Shown piece by piece: positions 7,366 to 14,969 of a stretch of 21,426 nt of DNA. Within the stretch, counting starts at the first letter, position 1. Each line of letters starts with the position of its first letter. The notes under the pieces were generated by a model. It had not been told where the DNA came from, did not search any database, and saw only the letters and a list, made by a program, of their open reading frames with translations. This DNA is from Alphaproteobacteria bacterium (GTDB lineage Bacteria > Pseudomonadota > Alphaproteobacteria > Micavibrionales > Micavibrionaceae). The translations under genes and the position numbers were made by a program. The stretch is taken from positions 1-21,426 of the forward strand of contig JAESUK010000083.1 in assembly GCA_016763095.1 (NCBI GenBank), in the 5' to 3' direction.

Positions 7366-8352
7366 TTATTTTATAGAGCTCAAAGTCTGTGTATGATCCA
7401 CACAACACCTTGCCAGAACTTCTGGATTGTAGCCCCCTTCTAAAAACGATAGTAATCGTCCTTCGCAATGTTCGTCAGCAGCATCCATAAGTTTTTTCGT
7501 CATTAAGCTAAAATCAGATTCTAACAAATTTTGCTGACCTGGAGCATCATTCAGAAGGACATCTTCCGGAGGGTCTTCCTTATGTGCATCAAAGCCAGCG
7601 GAAATAAAAATAAAATCAGGCTCCCAGTCATTTAATGCAGGAATTATTTTATCATCAAAAATTTGATGATACAGCTTAGGATCACTTTTCTTTGGTACAC
7701 CTATATTATAGATCATACCGTGTGGTCCTCTATCTTCGTTGTGAAGATATGGCCATATGTCACTTTGGTGGATAGAGAAGAACAAAATATCGGCGTTATC
7801 CTTTACCAAGTCCTCTGTTCCGTTCCCTTGATGAACATCAAAATCAATAATAGCAACTTTTTTAACCCCGTCTTGCTTAAGGGCATGCTTTGCCGCAATC
7901 GCAACATTCCCAAACAAACAAAACCCCATTGAGGTACTTTTTAAAGCATGGTGTCCAGGAGGACGTGTAAGGAAGAATCCGTTACGGTATTTTTTATTTA
8001 AAATATCGTCTACGGCGCTACAGGCCGTACCAACACCAAAGAGTGCGGCGTCTATAGAACCAAATGACAGTCGTGTATCATCGTCTATACAAATAGGTTC
8101 GTCACCATCTTTAAGAGATGCTGTTCTCTCTAGTAAACTTGTTAAATATGCGGGATCGTGTGCCAAGATAACATCAGCCTCTGACCCTTTACTCGCATCA
8201 ACCCACTGGATATTTTCGTTTTCATCCTTAGGAAAAGCACTTTCCATTTGGTCAAAAACCGTTTTCATTCGTAGAATGCTCTCAGGATGCCCCTTACCAG
8301 TATTATGGTTTAGGCTTGCCTCATTCTTATATATTGCTGTTTTAAGTGTCAT
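7366..8352 (-). CDS. Histone-deacetylase-family zinc amidohydrolase (class II-like)
   Basis: Member of the arginase/deacetylase fold family that removes acetyl groups from lysine or acetylated polyamines; the substrate here is unknown. All key residues are present. RPPGHHALKST (130-140) has the active-site histidine pair H134/H135, and SMGFCLFGNVAIA follows. IIDFDVHQGNGTED (168-181) carries zinc ligands D172 and H174. ISAGFDAHKEDP (250-261) carries the third ligand, D255, and EGGY has the transition-state tyrosine Y308. The length of 328 residues is typical of bacterial members. The protein has no signal peptide and is probably cytoplasmic. The upstream neighbour encodes an acetyltransferase, suggesting an acetylation/deacetylation pair. 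The ribosome site is distant (AGGA 13-15 bases away) and weak. Confidence 0.92.
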   Translation of the reverse strand: MTLKTAIYKNEASLNHNTGKGHPESILRMKTVFDQMESAFPKDENENIQWVDASKGSEADVILAHDPAYLTSLLERTASLKDGDEPICIDDDTRLSFGSIDAALFGVGTACSAVDDILNKKYRNGFFLTRPPGHHALKSTSMGFCLFGNVAIAAKHALKQDGVKKVAIIDFDVHQGNGTEDLVKDNADILFFSIHQSDIWPYLHNEDRGPHGMIYNIGVPKKSDPKLYHQIFDDKIIPALNDWEPDFIFISAGFDAHKEDPPEDVLLNDAPGQQNLLESDFSLMTKKLMDAADEHCEGRLLSFLEGGYNPEVLARCCVDHTQTLSSIK

Positions 8353-8392
8353 TAAAATTGTGCTTTCCTATTTAAAAAATCCTGTGAAAAAC

Positions 8393-8418
8393 ATTATATT
8401 CTAGAACGAACATGTCAA
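8393..8418 (-). promoter_or_regulatory. Candidate deacetylase-gene promoter with perfect boxes but a 14-bp spacer
   Basis: A perfect TTGACA (8413-8418, containing the TGA stop of the acetyltransferase gene) and a perfect TATAAT (8393-8398) lie on the minus strand with only 14 bases between them. The boxes are consensus but the spacing is short for sigma-70. The site may need an activator that distorts DNA, or only the -10 may be used. The expected transcript would start about 35 bases before the deacetylase ATG. Confidence 0.35.
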
Positions 8419-9455
8419 CGGTAAATAGGTTGAACTTGGGGAATAAAAAACTGTACCGTTTCTGAAGGCACTCTCTCTTTTGGCTCAGGTGTGTTTGCGT
8501 AAATAACAGCCGCGTCAATAGCATAGAGATCAAGGAATGAATTTTCATGTTCAGACATTTTATAAGGCTCGCCATCAATATGTTCAACAAATTCTTGCTG
8601 AGCCTCGGAAGTAGGATCAATAAACAACACCATATGACCATCGCGATCTATGCTTACAGCTTCCTCCGATAAATCGGTGCTAAGGTCTTTAAACGCATTG
8701 ATTGCCTGTGCTTTATTATCAGTCAGCTCAAGAACTTCAATTTTATATCCATAAACTGTTCTGAAACTTGAAAAGTTCGCGTTGGCAACAAGGATAGCAA
8801 GTGGCTTTCCATTGCTATCGCGCGAGATGGATGTGTGCACATGATCTTGCTTAATAGCGCTTCGTAAAAAGGATGCCTGATTGGGTGATAATTTATAAGA
8901 GTCACATCCCATGAGGTCAGGAATTTGATTCTCTGTTAATGGCATTACCTTAGATGTTTGTTGTCCATGCTCATTAAACACATTTTTTAGTAATGAATCG
9001 GTACAGTCATAACCTACATGATGGCGAGGTTTTGCATTCTGTCGTTCTTCATAAAACCGGATTGCATGTACGTTGTCTCGTGCAACAACCCACGAAACGG
9101 CAGTATGTGATTCTTCTCTCGCCAAGGCCTTTAACTGATCAAAAAAATAACCACCGACACCAAGTCCTCTATAAATATCACGTGTAATGATATCCTCTAT
9201 ATAGATCTCAGAGCCCTTTAAGGTGTACATTTTATTGTAGAGAACATATCCAACAGAATCGTTTTTATCCTCACTCCACGCTAACATTACGTGAGCAGGT
9301 GATTCTGGATTGGTTATTTCTGCTAAAAATTTTTCATCACTGCCGACATAGTCACAAAAATGATGATCTGCTTGCTGGAGAACCATTTCCTTAAATCCAG
9401 AAAAATTATCTGCATTCAAATCAGCTAGTTTAAGCTTAGCTGAATTATTCGTCAT
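8415..9455 (-). CDS. GNAT-family N-acetyltransferase, probably two tandem GNAT domains
   Basis: Acetyl-CoA-dependent acetyltransferase of unknown substrate, 346 residues, about twice a single GNAT domain. The first domain covers about 8-155. It has the beta-4 strand IYIEDIIT (84-91), the acetyl-CoA pyrophosphate loop RGLGVGG (96-102) after DIY, VARDNVHAIRFYEE (124-137) with the late Asn and the catalytic-type tyrosine Y135. This resembles diamine/amino-acid acetyltransferases. The second half (about 170-346) has no clean R/Q-x-x-G-x-G/A loop. It does show a strand pair, ILVANANF then YKIEVLELTD, followed by a helix, compatible with a degenerate GNAT repeat. An AGAGGG ribosome site stands 5 bases before the ATG. 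It lies between a nitroreductase-fold gene and a deacetylase gene. Confidence 0.85.
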   Translation of the reverse strand: MTNNSAKLKLADLNADNFSGFKEMVLQQADHHFCDYVGSDEKFLAEITNPESPAHVMLAWSEDKNDSVGYVLYNKMYTLKGSEIYIEDIITRDIYRGLGVGGYFFDQLKALAREESHTAVSWVVARDNVHAIRFYEERQNAKPRHHVGYDCTDSLLKNVFNEHGQQTSKVMPLTENQIPDLMGCDSYKLSPNQASFLRSAIKQDHVHTSISRDSNGKPLAILVANANFSSFRTVYGYKIEVLELTDNKAQAINAFKDLSTDLSEEAVSIDRDGHMVLFIDPTSEAQQEFVEHIDGEPYKMSEHENSFLDLYAIDAAVIYANTPEPKERVPSETVQFFIPQVQPIYR

Positions 9456-9520
9456 GTTTACCCTCTAAGTTTATAGATAATAATAAAACAATATTTAATG
9501 TTATCAAAAATCAGAGTACT

Positions 9521-9549
9521 TTTTTATGTGTAAATTATATAACTGTCAA
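9521..9549 (-). promoter_or_regulatory. Candidate promoter of the acetyltransferase gene
   Basis: A perfect TTGACA (9544-9549) with TAAAAA (9521-9526) 17 bases downstream on the minus strand, in the 123-base AT-rich gap between the nitroreductase-like gene and the acetyltransferase gene. A TATAAT at 9534-9539 is present too but has no good -35 at the right distance. The gap otherwise holds no ORF and no clear terminator. Confidence 0.4.
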
Positions 9550-9578
9550 GATAAAGCTAATATAAAACCAAGAATAAC

Positions 9579-10682
9579 TTATTTAAATGGCCAAAATTTG
9601 CGTTTTTGGCTGGTTTTTACCTTTTCAGAAGAACGCGCTACATAAGGTATGCCGTTCACCTTCAAAACGGATTCAAGAGGTCTACGTGCCGTGTGTTTAA
9701 TTTTCCCACCATAGCCAAAACGCAGGATAATGTGCGCACGCCCTTGCTGGTTAATTTCATCATGGAGTCTTAAGCGCATTTCAGGAACTTCACAAACCTG
9801 ATTCAAAGTTGAAACAGAAAGCCCCTTTGATTGTGCCAATAAACATAGGCGCATTAAAGCTTGTCCTGTCATCATGCGCTCAACAGCCCCGCCAGAAACC
9901 GTTCCCAAAATGGCCAGCAACGGTACATTTTCCGCAAAGTCTGCATCCGTTACCGCTTCTTTATCAGGCCCAGCAAATCTACGTACAATATGAGGTGTGA
10001 ATTGGTTCATCATGGCGGAAAAACCCATTCCGTAACTTGGCAGTCCATCATTACTATCTACGCGTCGCTTATCTGTCCATAAACAGAGCTCACGCCTAAA
10101 ATTCTTAGTCATGGACTGAATACGATCAGCCTCTGCAACCATATTAACCACACGGTTCTTTTCGTTTTGGTCACAAACATATAACCAAGCCCCTTCCGCA
10201 GAACAGGCTGTTTTGAAGTCATCTATATCTTCTTGTGAAACCGCTTTATCTAAAAAGGCACAGTGATTTTTTTCAAATGCAGTGACAACTTTGAATATAT
10301 CTTTGTCCTGTTCTTCATCATTTTCAGATTCAACCTTTTCACCAAACTTAACAATGGCAAGAAGGTCTTCATTTTCTACGTCTGGAATAAAAGACACATC
10401 TTCAGAGTATCCAAAGTAACGAATTGCCATGCGAAGGTTAAACAGCGCGGCTGAGCACGCAATAATAAGTGAACGATCATCAGGATCAATAACGGCGAGC
10501 GCATAACGTCGATCGGCATAAAGGCAACATTCCGCGCCCTTCACCTCAAACTGCCAAGGCTGTGTATTGTATATGGAGGGTGCTAAAAGGGCATATCGAA
10601 TACAGAAAACAAGCTTATCTTGTGCGCTTCCCTCATGGGGGAATTCATGCTCTGATACTGACCATGCGTCTATATTTACCAT
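9579..10682 (-). CDS. Acg-type nitroreductase-fold protein
   Basis: Resembles the Acg branch of the flavin nitroreductase superfamily (mycobacterial Acg/Rv2032-like). I know no firm enzymatic activity for that branch, and some members are thought to bind FMN without classic reduction. Seen here: an APSIYNTQPWQF block at 34-45 (S36, N39, Q41), LYADRRYALAVIDPDDR (54-70), SLIIACSAALFNLRMAIRYF (71-90) and, near the C-terminus, LRFGYGG followed by TARRPLESVL. All are typical of Acg relatives. The protein has 367 residues in two nitroreductase-like halves, no signal peptide and a basic C-terminal tail. An AAGG ribosome site lies 9 bases before the ATG, 65 bases after dnaE. It is the first of three accessory genes between dnaE and rpsB. 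The subfamily call is from memory of motifs. Confidence 0.75.
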   Translation of the reverse strand: MVNIDAWSVSEHEFPHEGSAQDKLVFCIRYALLAPSIYNTQPWQFEVKGAECCLYADRRYALAVIDPDDRSLIIACSAALFNLRMAIRYFGYSEDVSFIPDVENEDLLAIVKFGEKVESENDEEQDKDIFKVVTAFEKNHCAFLDKAVSQEDIDDFKTACSAEGAWLYVCDQNEKNRVVNMVAEADRIQSMTKNFRRELCLWTDKRRVDSNDGLPSYGMGFSAMMNQFTPHIVRRFAGPDKEAVTDADFAENVPLLAILGTVSGGAVERMMTGQALMRLCLLAQSKGLSVSTLNQVCEVPEMRLRLHDEINQQGRAHIILRFGYGGKIKHTARRPLESVLKVNGIPYVARSSEKVKTSQKRKFWPFK

Positions 10683-10747
10683 GCTATTATGCCTTTTCGT
10701 GTATGTGCTTGACCTGAAACAGTTATAAAAGCTTTTAAAAAAATAGT

Positions 10748-13700
10748 CTACAGCTCATTGATTGCTTTAACAGATTCAACCTTATAGAGGGCACGCCTCA
10801 CGTCTTGCGTAAAATCATAAAAATGAGGAAGTTTCATTTCAATATGTTTAGGACCAAAATCACTATCTATATCAAAGCTCATAAAGATACGCGACCGACC
10901 TCCATCGACCTGTCCTTTTAGAATTTCAGCAACCTTGCCTGCATCTTTCGTTTCCGTGAGAACAAGCCTTACTTCTGATATTTTTTGATCGAGGTTTTCC
11001 TCCATCGGGAGAATATCTTGTACCAGCAAGCGTAGCTGATCATCTTTGTATTCAGCATCAATGGTAAACAACAACGACCGACCTACCTCAAGCAACTGAC
11101 TGGCCTTACTGATGGTTTCAGAAAATGCCATTGCCTCATAAATACCCGAGGTATCGGATATTTGTAGGAAGGCATATTTATTGCCCGATTTTGCGGACAC
11201 TTTAATTTGCTTCTTAATCAAGACTCCTGCCACTTTTTCACGTGTTGAGGATTTTCCCTGTAGAATATTTACAATATCCATATAGGTTTTGATTCTTAAG
11301 CGCTTAAATTGCTGTAATTTGGTGTCTAGCGGGTGTGCAGATAAGTAGAACCCCACAGCTTCAAATTCATAGCTAAGTTTCTCCAAAGGATCCCAAGTTG
11401 GAACAGTGGGTAACGGTGGTAGCGCGTCGATATCTGAACTATCACCTCCAAACAAACTATTTTGTCCTGTTTCACGTTCTTCTGCCAATCTTGCGGCGTG
11501 TCCCAACATCATCTCTACACTTGCATAGACTTGGGAACGACTAGGTACGAGACTTTCAAAAGCCCCTGCCGCGACAAGACGCTCAACCTGGCGTTTATTT
11601 AGTGTTTTTGAGTCCACACGCGTTATAAAATCGTCCAGTGACTTGAATTCACCGTTTTTATTTCTTTCATCGATCAGACACGCCATAGCATTCTCACCCA
11701 CACCTTTAAGTGCCGCGAGCGCATAACGAATTGCATCCCCCTCCACAGAGAACACGACCTGAGATTTATTGATATCAGGCGGAAGAATTTTAACATTCAT
11801 CTGGTCTAGTTCATGCTTAAAGATTGCCAGTTTTTCAGTGTTTCCCAAATCGAGGGTCATGGATGCCGCCATAAACTCAACAGGATGGTTAGCTTTTAAC
11901 CATGCCGTCCAATATGCAATGAGAGCATACGCTGCCGCATGTGACTTGTTAAACCCATAGCCCGCAAATTTTGCGATTTGATCAAAAATCTTGTCCGCTT
12001 GTTCTTCTGGCACATCATGGAGTTTATTAGCCCCTGATGTAAAGATTTGACGTTGATTGTCCATCTCCTCTACAATCTTTTTCCCCATGGCTCGACGGAG
12101 AATATCCGCACCACCAAGTGTATAGCCACCAAGAACTTGCGCCGCTTGCATTACTTGCTCTTGATAGATCATAATCCCGAAGGTTTCTTCAATCACAGGC
12201 TTTAGAAGTGGATGCATGTAATCGGCTTCTTCTTTGCCGTCTTTAATTGCAATATAGGTCGGAATATTATCCATAGGTCCAGGTCGATAGAGGGCAACAA
12301 GCGCTATAATATCTTCAAAACGGTTCGGTTTGAGCTTTTTGAGGACATCCTTCATTCCCGAACTCTCTAGCTGAAACACGCCTGTGGAATGCCCTCGAGA
12401 CAAAAGGTCATACGTTTTCTTATCATCTAAATCTGTATAAAGGATATCAAGATCGATGCCTTTATCTTTGATCAACTCCACTGATTTTTGAACAACAGTC
12501 ATTGTCTTCAAGCCCAAGAAGTCGAACTTAACAAGCCCTGTGTCCTCAACATATTTCATATTATATTGTGTCACAGGCATATCAGAACGCGGATCACGAT
12601 ATAAAGGCAATAATTCATGTAATGCGCGATCACCAATCACCAAGCCCGCGGCATGGGTTGATGCATGTCTGTAGAGACCTTCAAGTTGAAGCGCGATCGT
12701 AATTAGTTTGTCATGAGTTTCATCCGAATGGCGTACGTTACGCAACTCTTGATCTTGCTCCAACGCTTCTTCAAGTGTTAGTGGATTGGCGGGATTATTT
12801 GGGATCATTTTCGCGATACGATCCACCACAGGATACGGCACTTGTAAAACACGTCCAACATCACGTACAACAGCACGTGCTTGAAGCTTTCCAAATGTAA
12901 TGATTTGGGCAACGCGATCATGTCCGTATTTATCCTGCACATAACGAATAACTTCGTCACGGCGATCCTGACAAAAGTCGATATCAAAGTCGGGCATTGA
13001 TATACGTTCAGGATTCAAAAAACGTTCAAACAGAAGGTTTAGCTTTAAAGGATCAAGGTCGGTAATTTTCAAAGACCATGCAACAACAGAGCCCGCTCCT
13101 GATCCTCGCCCCGGTCCAACAGGAATATTTTGTTCTTTTGACCATTTGATAAAGTCAGAGACAATCAAGAAGTAGCCAGGGAATCCCATGCTCTCAATAA
13201 TGCCCAGTTCGTAATCCATACGATCAAAGTAGGTTTTGGTAAGCTCTTTCTTCTCCGCCTCGTCCGTATCCTCGGTGAACACAAAATGCTCTAGTCTCCA
13301 TTGTAGACCAGCTTTTGTTTGATCTTTTAACTCTTCATACTCAGTGCGCTTACCTTCTGTTTCAAAAGGTGGCAGGATAGGGTCAACCTTTTTCAAAAGA
13401 TAATGACACCGCTTTGCAATTTGTGTCGTGTTTGCAATTGCTTCGGGAAGATCAGAAAACAGCTGACACATTTCCTCTGCACTTTTAAAGTAATGTTCCT
13501 TGGTTTCACGACGACGTTCGTCTTCAGTTACATAACGCCCATCGGCGATACAGAGTAGCGCGTCATGTGCTTCATGCATCGCTCTGTTCCCAAAATATGC
13601 ATTATTTGTCGCAACGAGTGGAATGTTCTCTGAATATGCTAGCTCAATTAGAGCATCTTCAATTCTATCTTCTTCCGCAAGATTGTGACGTTGTAGTTCT

Positions 13701-14200
13701 ATATACAGACGATCTCCAAACATCTCTTTCAAACTTAAAAGATACTTCTTTGCTTCTTCATCTTGCCCATGGAGTAAGCGTTGACCAACCGCGCCTGCAA
13801 CGCCACCAGACAAACAAATAAGACCGTCACTAAATGTTTTGAGATTTTCAAAATTAATTTTAAAGCCTTGCCCAGAATCTTCATCCATATAGGCATCACT
13901 TAGGAGCCGACAGATATTACGATAGCCTTGTTCAGATTGAACCAATAGAACGAGCTGTTCTTCACTTGCACCGACGACGACTTGTACACCTAATATTGCT
14001 TGCACACCGCTCTTTGCCGTTTCTGATGCAAATTCCATTGCTCCATACATGTTATTTGTATCTGTAACTGCAATCGCGGGAATATTGTTATTCTGGCATG
14101 TTTTGACAAGGTCTTTTACTTTGATTGCACCCTCTGCAAGTGAATATGCAGAATGGACATGCAAATGTATGAATTGATCTTGGTTTTTTTCGTCTGGCAT
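10748..14200 (-). CDS. dnaE: DNA polymerase III alpha subunit
   Basis: Replicative polymerase, 1150 residues, full length. The N-terminal PHP domain starts FIHLHVHSAYSLAEGA (10-25) and keeps both histidines of the HxH pair (H14, H16). The palm contains VGPGRGSGAGSVVAW (361-375), the catalytic PDFDID (403-408; D404 and D406) and LVKFDFLGLKTMT (556-568; D560). The fingers carry GYTLGGADILRRAMGKK (692-708) and KSHAAAYALIAY. An internal clamp-binding motif QNSLF is at 913-917. A C-terminal OB fold begins near 988 (KVAGVLIKKQIK). No good ribosome site precedes the ATG, while a sigma-70-like promoter ends 7 bases before it, so the message may be leaderless. The gene diverges from the plus-strand gene at 14325. 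Confidence 0.98.
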   Translation of the reverse strand: MPDEKNQDQFIHLHVHSAYSLAEGAIKVKDLVKTCQNNNIPAIAVTDTNNMYGAMEFASETAKSGVQAILGVQVVVGASEEQLVLLVQSEQGYRNICRLLSDAYMDEDSGQGFKINFENLKTFSDGLICLSGGVAGAVGQRLLHGQDEEAKKYLLSLKEMFGDRLYIELQRHNLAEEDRIEDALIELAYSENIPLVATNNAYFGNRAMHEAHDALLCIADGRYVTEDERRRETKEHYFKSAEEMCQLFSDLPEAIANTTQIAKRCHYLLKKVDPILPPFETEGKRTEYEELKDQTKAGLQWRLEHFVFTEDTDEAEKKELTKTYFDRMDYELGIIESMGFPGYFLIVSDFIKWSKEQNIPVGPGRGSGAGSVVAWSLKITDLDPLKLNLLFERFLNPERISMPDFDIDFCQDRRDEVIRYVQDKYGHDRVAQIITFGKLQARAVVRDVGRVLQVPYPVVDRIAKMIPNNPANPLTLEEALEQDQELRNVRHSDETHDKLITIALQLEGLYRHASTHAAGLVIGDRALHELLPLYRDPRSDMPVTQYNMKYVEDTGLVKFDFLGLKTMTVVQKSVELIKDKGIDLDILYTDLDDKKTYDLLSRGHSTGVFQLESSGMKDVLKKLKPNRFEDIIALVALYRPGPMDNIPTYIAIKDGKEEADYMHPLLKPVIEETFGIMIYQEQVMQAAQVLGGYTLGGADILRRAMGKKIVEEMDNQRQIFTSGANKLHDVPEEQADKIFDQIAKFAGYGFNKSHAAAYALIAYWTAWLKANHPVEFMAASMTLDLGNTEKLAIFKHELDQMNVKILPPDINKSQVVFSVEGDAIRYALAALKGVGENAMACLIDERNKNGEFKSLDDFITRVDSKTLNKRQVERLVAAGAFESLVPSRSQVYASVEMMLGHAARLAEERETGQNSLFGGDSSDIDALPPLPTVPTWDPLEKLSYEFEAVGFYLSAHPLDTKLQQFKRLRIKTYMDIVNILQGKSSTREKVAGVLIKKQIKVSAKSGNKYAFLQISDTSGIYEAMAFSETISKASQLLEVGRSLLFTIDAEYKDDQLRLLVQDILPMEENLDQKISEVRLVLTETKDAGKVAEILKGQVDGGRSRIFMSFDIDSDFGPKHIEMKLPHFYDFTQDVRRALYKVESVKAINEL

Positions 14201-14206
14201 GGCGCT

Positions 14207-14234
14207 AGTTTAAGCATTGCCCCCATTGTGTCAA
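14207..14234 (-). promoter_or_regulatory. Candidate dnaE promoter giving a leaderless transcript
   Basis: A perfect TTGACA (14229-14234) and TAAACT (14207-14212, four of six matches to TATAAT) are separated by 16 bases on the minus strand. Transcription starting about 7 bases after the -10 would begin at the A of the dnaE ATG (14200). The absence of a ribosome site there fits. Confidence 0.4.
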
Positions 14235-14288
14235 AGAAAAGTCTTTGGAAAGCCCTAACCTGTCCACTACTCATATATTACAAAAATA

Positions 14289-14318
14289 TTGACTTTACGT
14301 AATACTCTAACGTATAAC
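14289..14318 (+). promoter_or_regulatory. Candidate promoter of the plus-strand DUF1826-like gene
   Basis: TTGACT (14289-14294) and TATAAC (14313-14318), each five of six to consensus, with an 18-base spacer. The ATG at 14325 lies exactly where transcription should start, so this message also looks leaderless. The TTG inside the -35 box is in frame with the gene, which could mislead gene callers into starting there. Confidence 0.5.
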
Positions 14319-14324
14319 CTCACT

Positions 14325-14969
14325 ATGAAAGATTTAAGCTACCTCCCCAACGGATATGACGGACTGAAAATTGTAAAATCAATGCACGGTATTATTACTG
14401 CTGAATTCAACAAACACATGGAATATGATGTTCTTGTACTACCACGTAGACTAAAAGGTGATTACAACGGAGTTGCACAAAAACTTTCTGATTATATAGA
14501 GCTTTCCCAACAAGAGTCCGATGAGTTTACACTTGAAACCTTTACTGACATTTTACCTCATCTTGGTCTAACACAGGATCAACAACTGGCAGCTACTCAA
14601 ATTAAAATGGATCTTCTTCAAACAGAAGATCATGCGCCATATCTATTTATTGAGGGAACTCAATATGGAAGAGAAGAAGGGTTTAGTGATTGGCATTATG
14701 ACGATGCTAATGATGAGATAGGTATGATGACACGCATTCTTTGCAGTTATAACCGACCATCCACTGAGTTTTTAAAACTTTGTGATGCAATACCTGAAGG
14801 CAATCATCATTACAGGCAAAAGCCAAATACACAACACTGGAGCGCGCAGACACAAGATGTAACACGCCACCGCTTATATGTAGATCATGGACAAGAACTG
14901 AACGGCACGGTACACCGAAGACCAAACACTACTCAGACAAACGTTCCCGGCTTACTTTTAAACGCCTAG
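14325..14969 (+). CDS. DUF1826-like protein with H-x-D...H pattern
   Basis: The only plus-strand gene here, 214 residues from the ATG. Function is unknown. GFSDWHYDD followed by ILCSYNRPSTEFL, and near the end TVHRRP followed by GLLLNA, resemble my memory of the DUF1826 pattern: a histidine-x-aspartate, then R-x-x-x-x-Y-x-x-P-x-T-E-x-L, then HRSP and a final strand. H124, D126 and H197 could form a 2-oxoglutarate-oxygenase-type H-x-D...H iron site on a double-stranded beta-helix; this is inference. An in-frame TTG start at 14289 is rejected because it lies in the -35 box. No ribosome site is seen. The gene sits between lolD and dnaE, converges on lolD, and shares the bases CTAG with the lolD stop codon. 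There is no signal peptide or membrane segment. Confidence 0.7.
   Translation: MKDLSYLPNGYDGLKIVKSMHGIITAEFNKHMEYDVLVLPRRLKGDYNGVAQKLSDYIELSQQESDEFTLETFTDILPHLGLTQDQQLAATQIKMDLLQTEDHAPYLFIEGTQYGREEGFSDWHYDDANDEIGMMTRILCSYNRPSTEFLKLCDAIPEGNHHYRQKPNTQHWSAQTQDVTRHRLYVDHGQELNGTVHRRPNTTQTNVPGLLLNA

Noticed and set aside
10716..10740. TAAAAGCTTTTA palindrome between dnaE and the nitroreductase-like gene, considered as a terminator
   Set aside because: AT-only stem with almost no loop, too weak to terminate; read as AT-rich spacer.
14289..14324. TTG start adding 12 residues to the plus-strand gene
   Set aside because: The TTG is the first half of a good -35 box whose -10 is properly spaced before the ATG at 14325.
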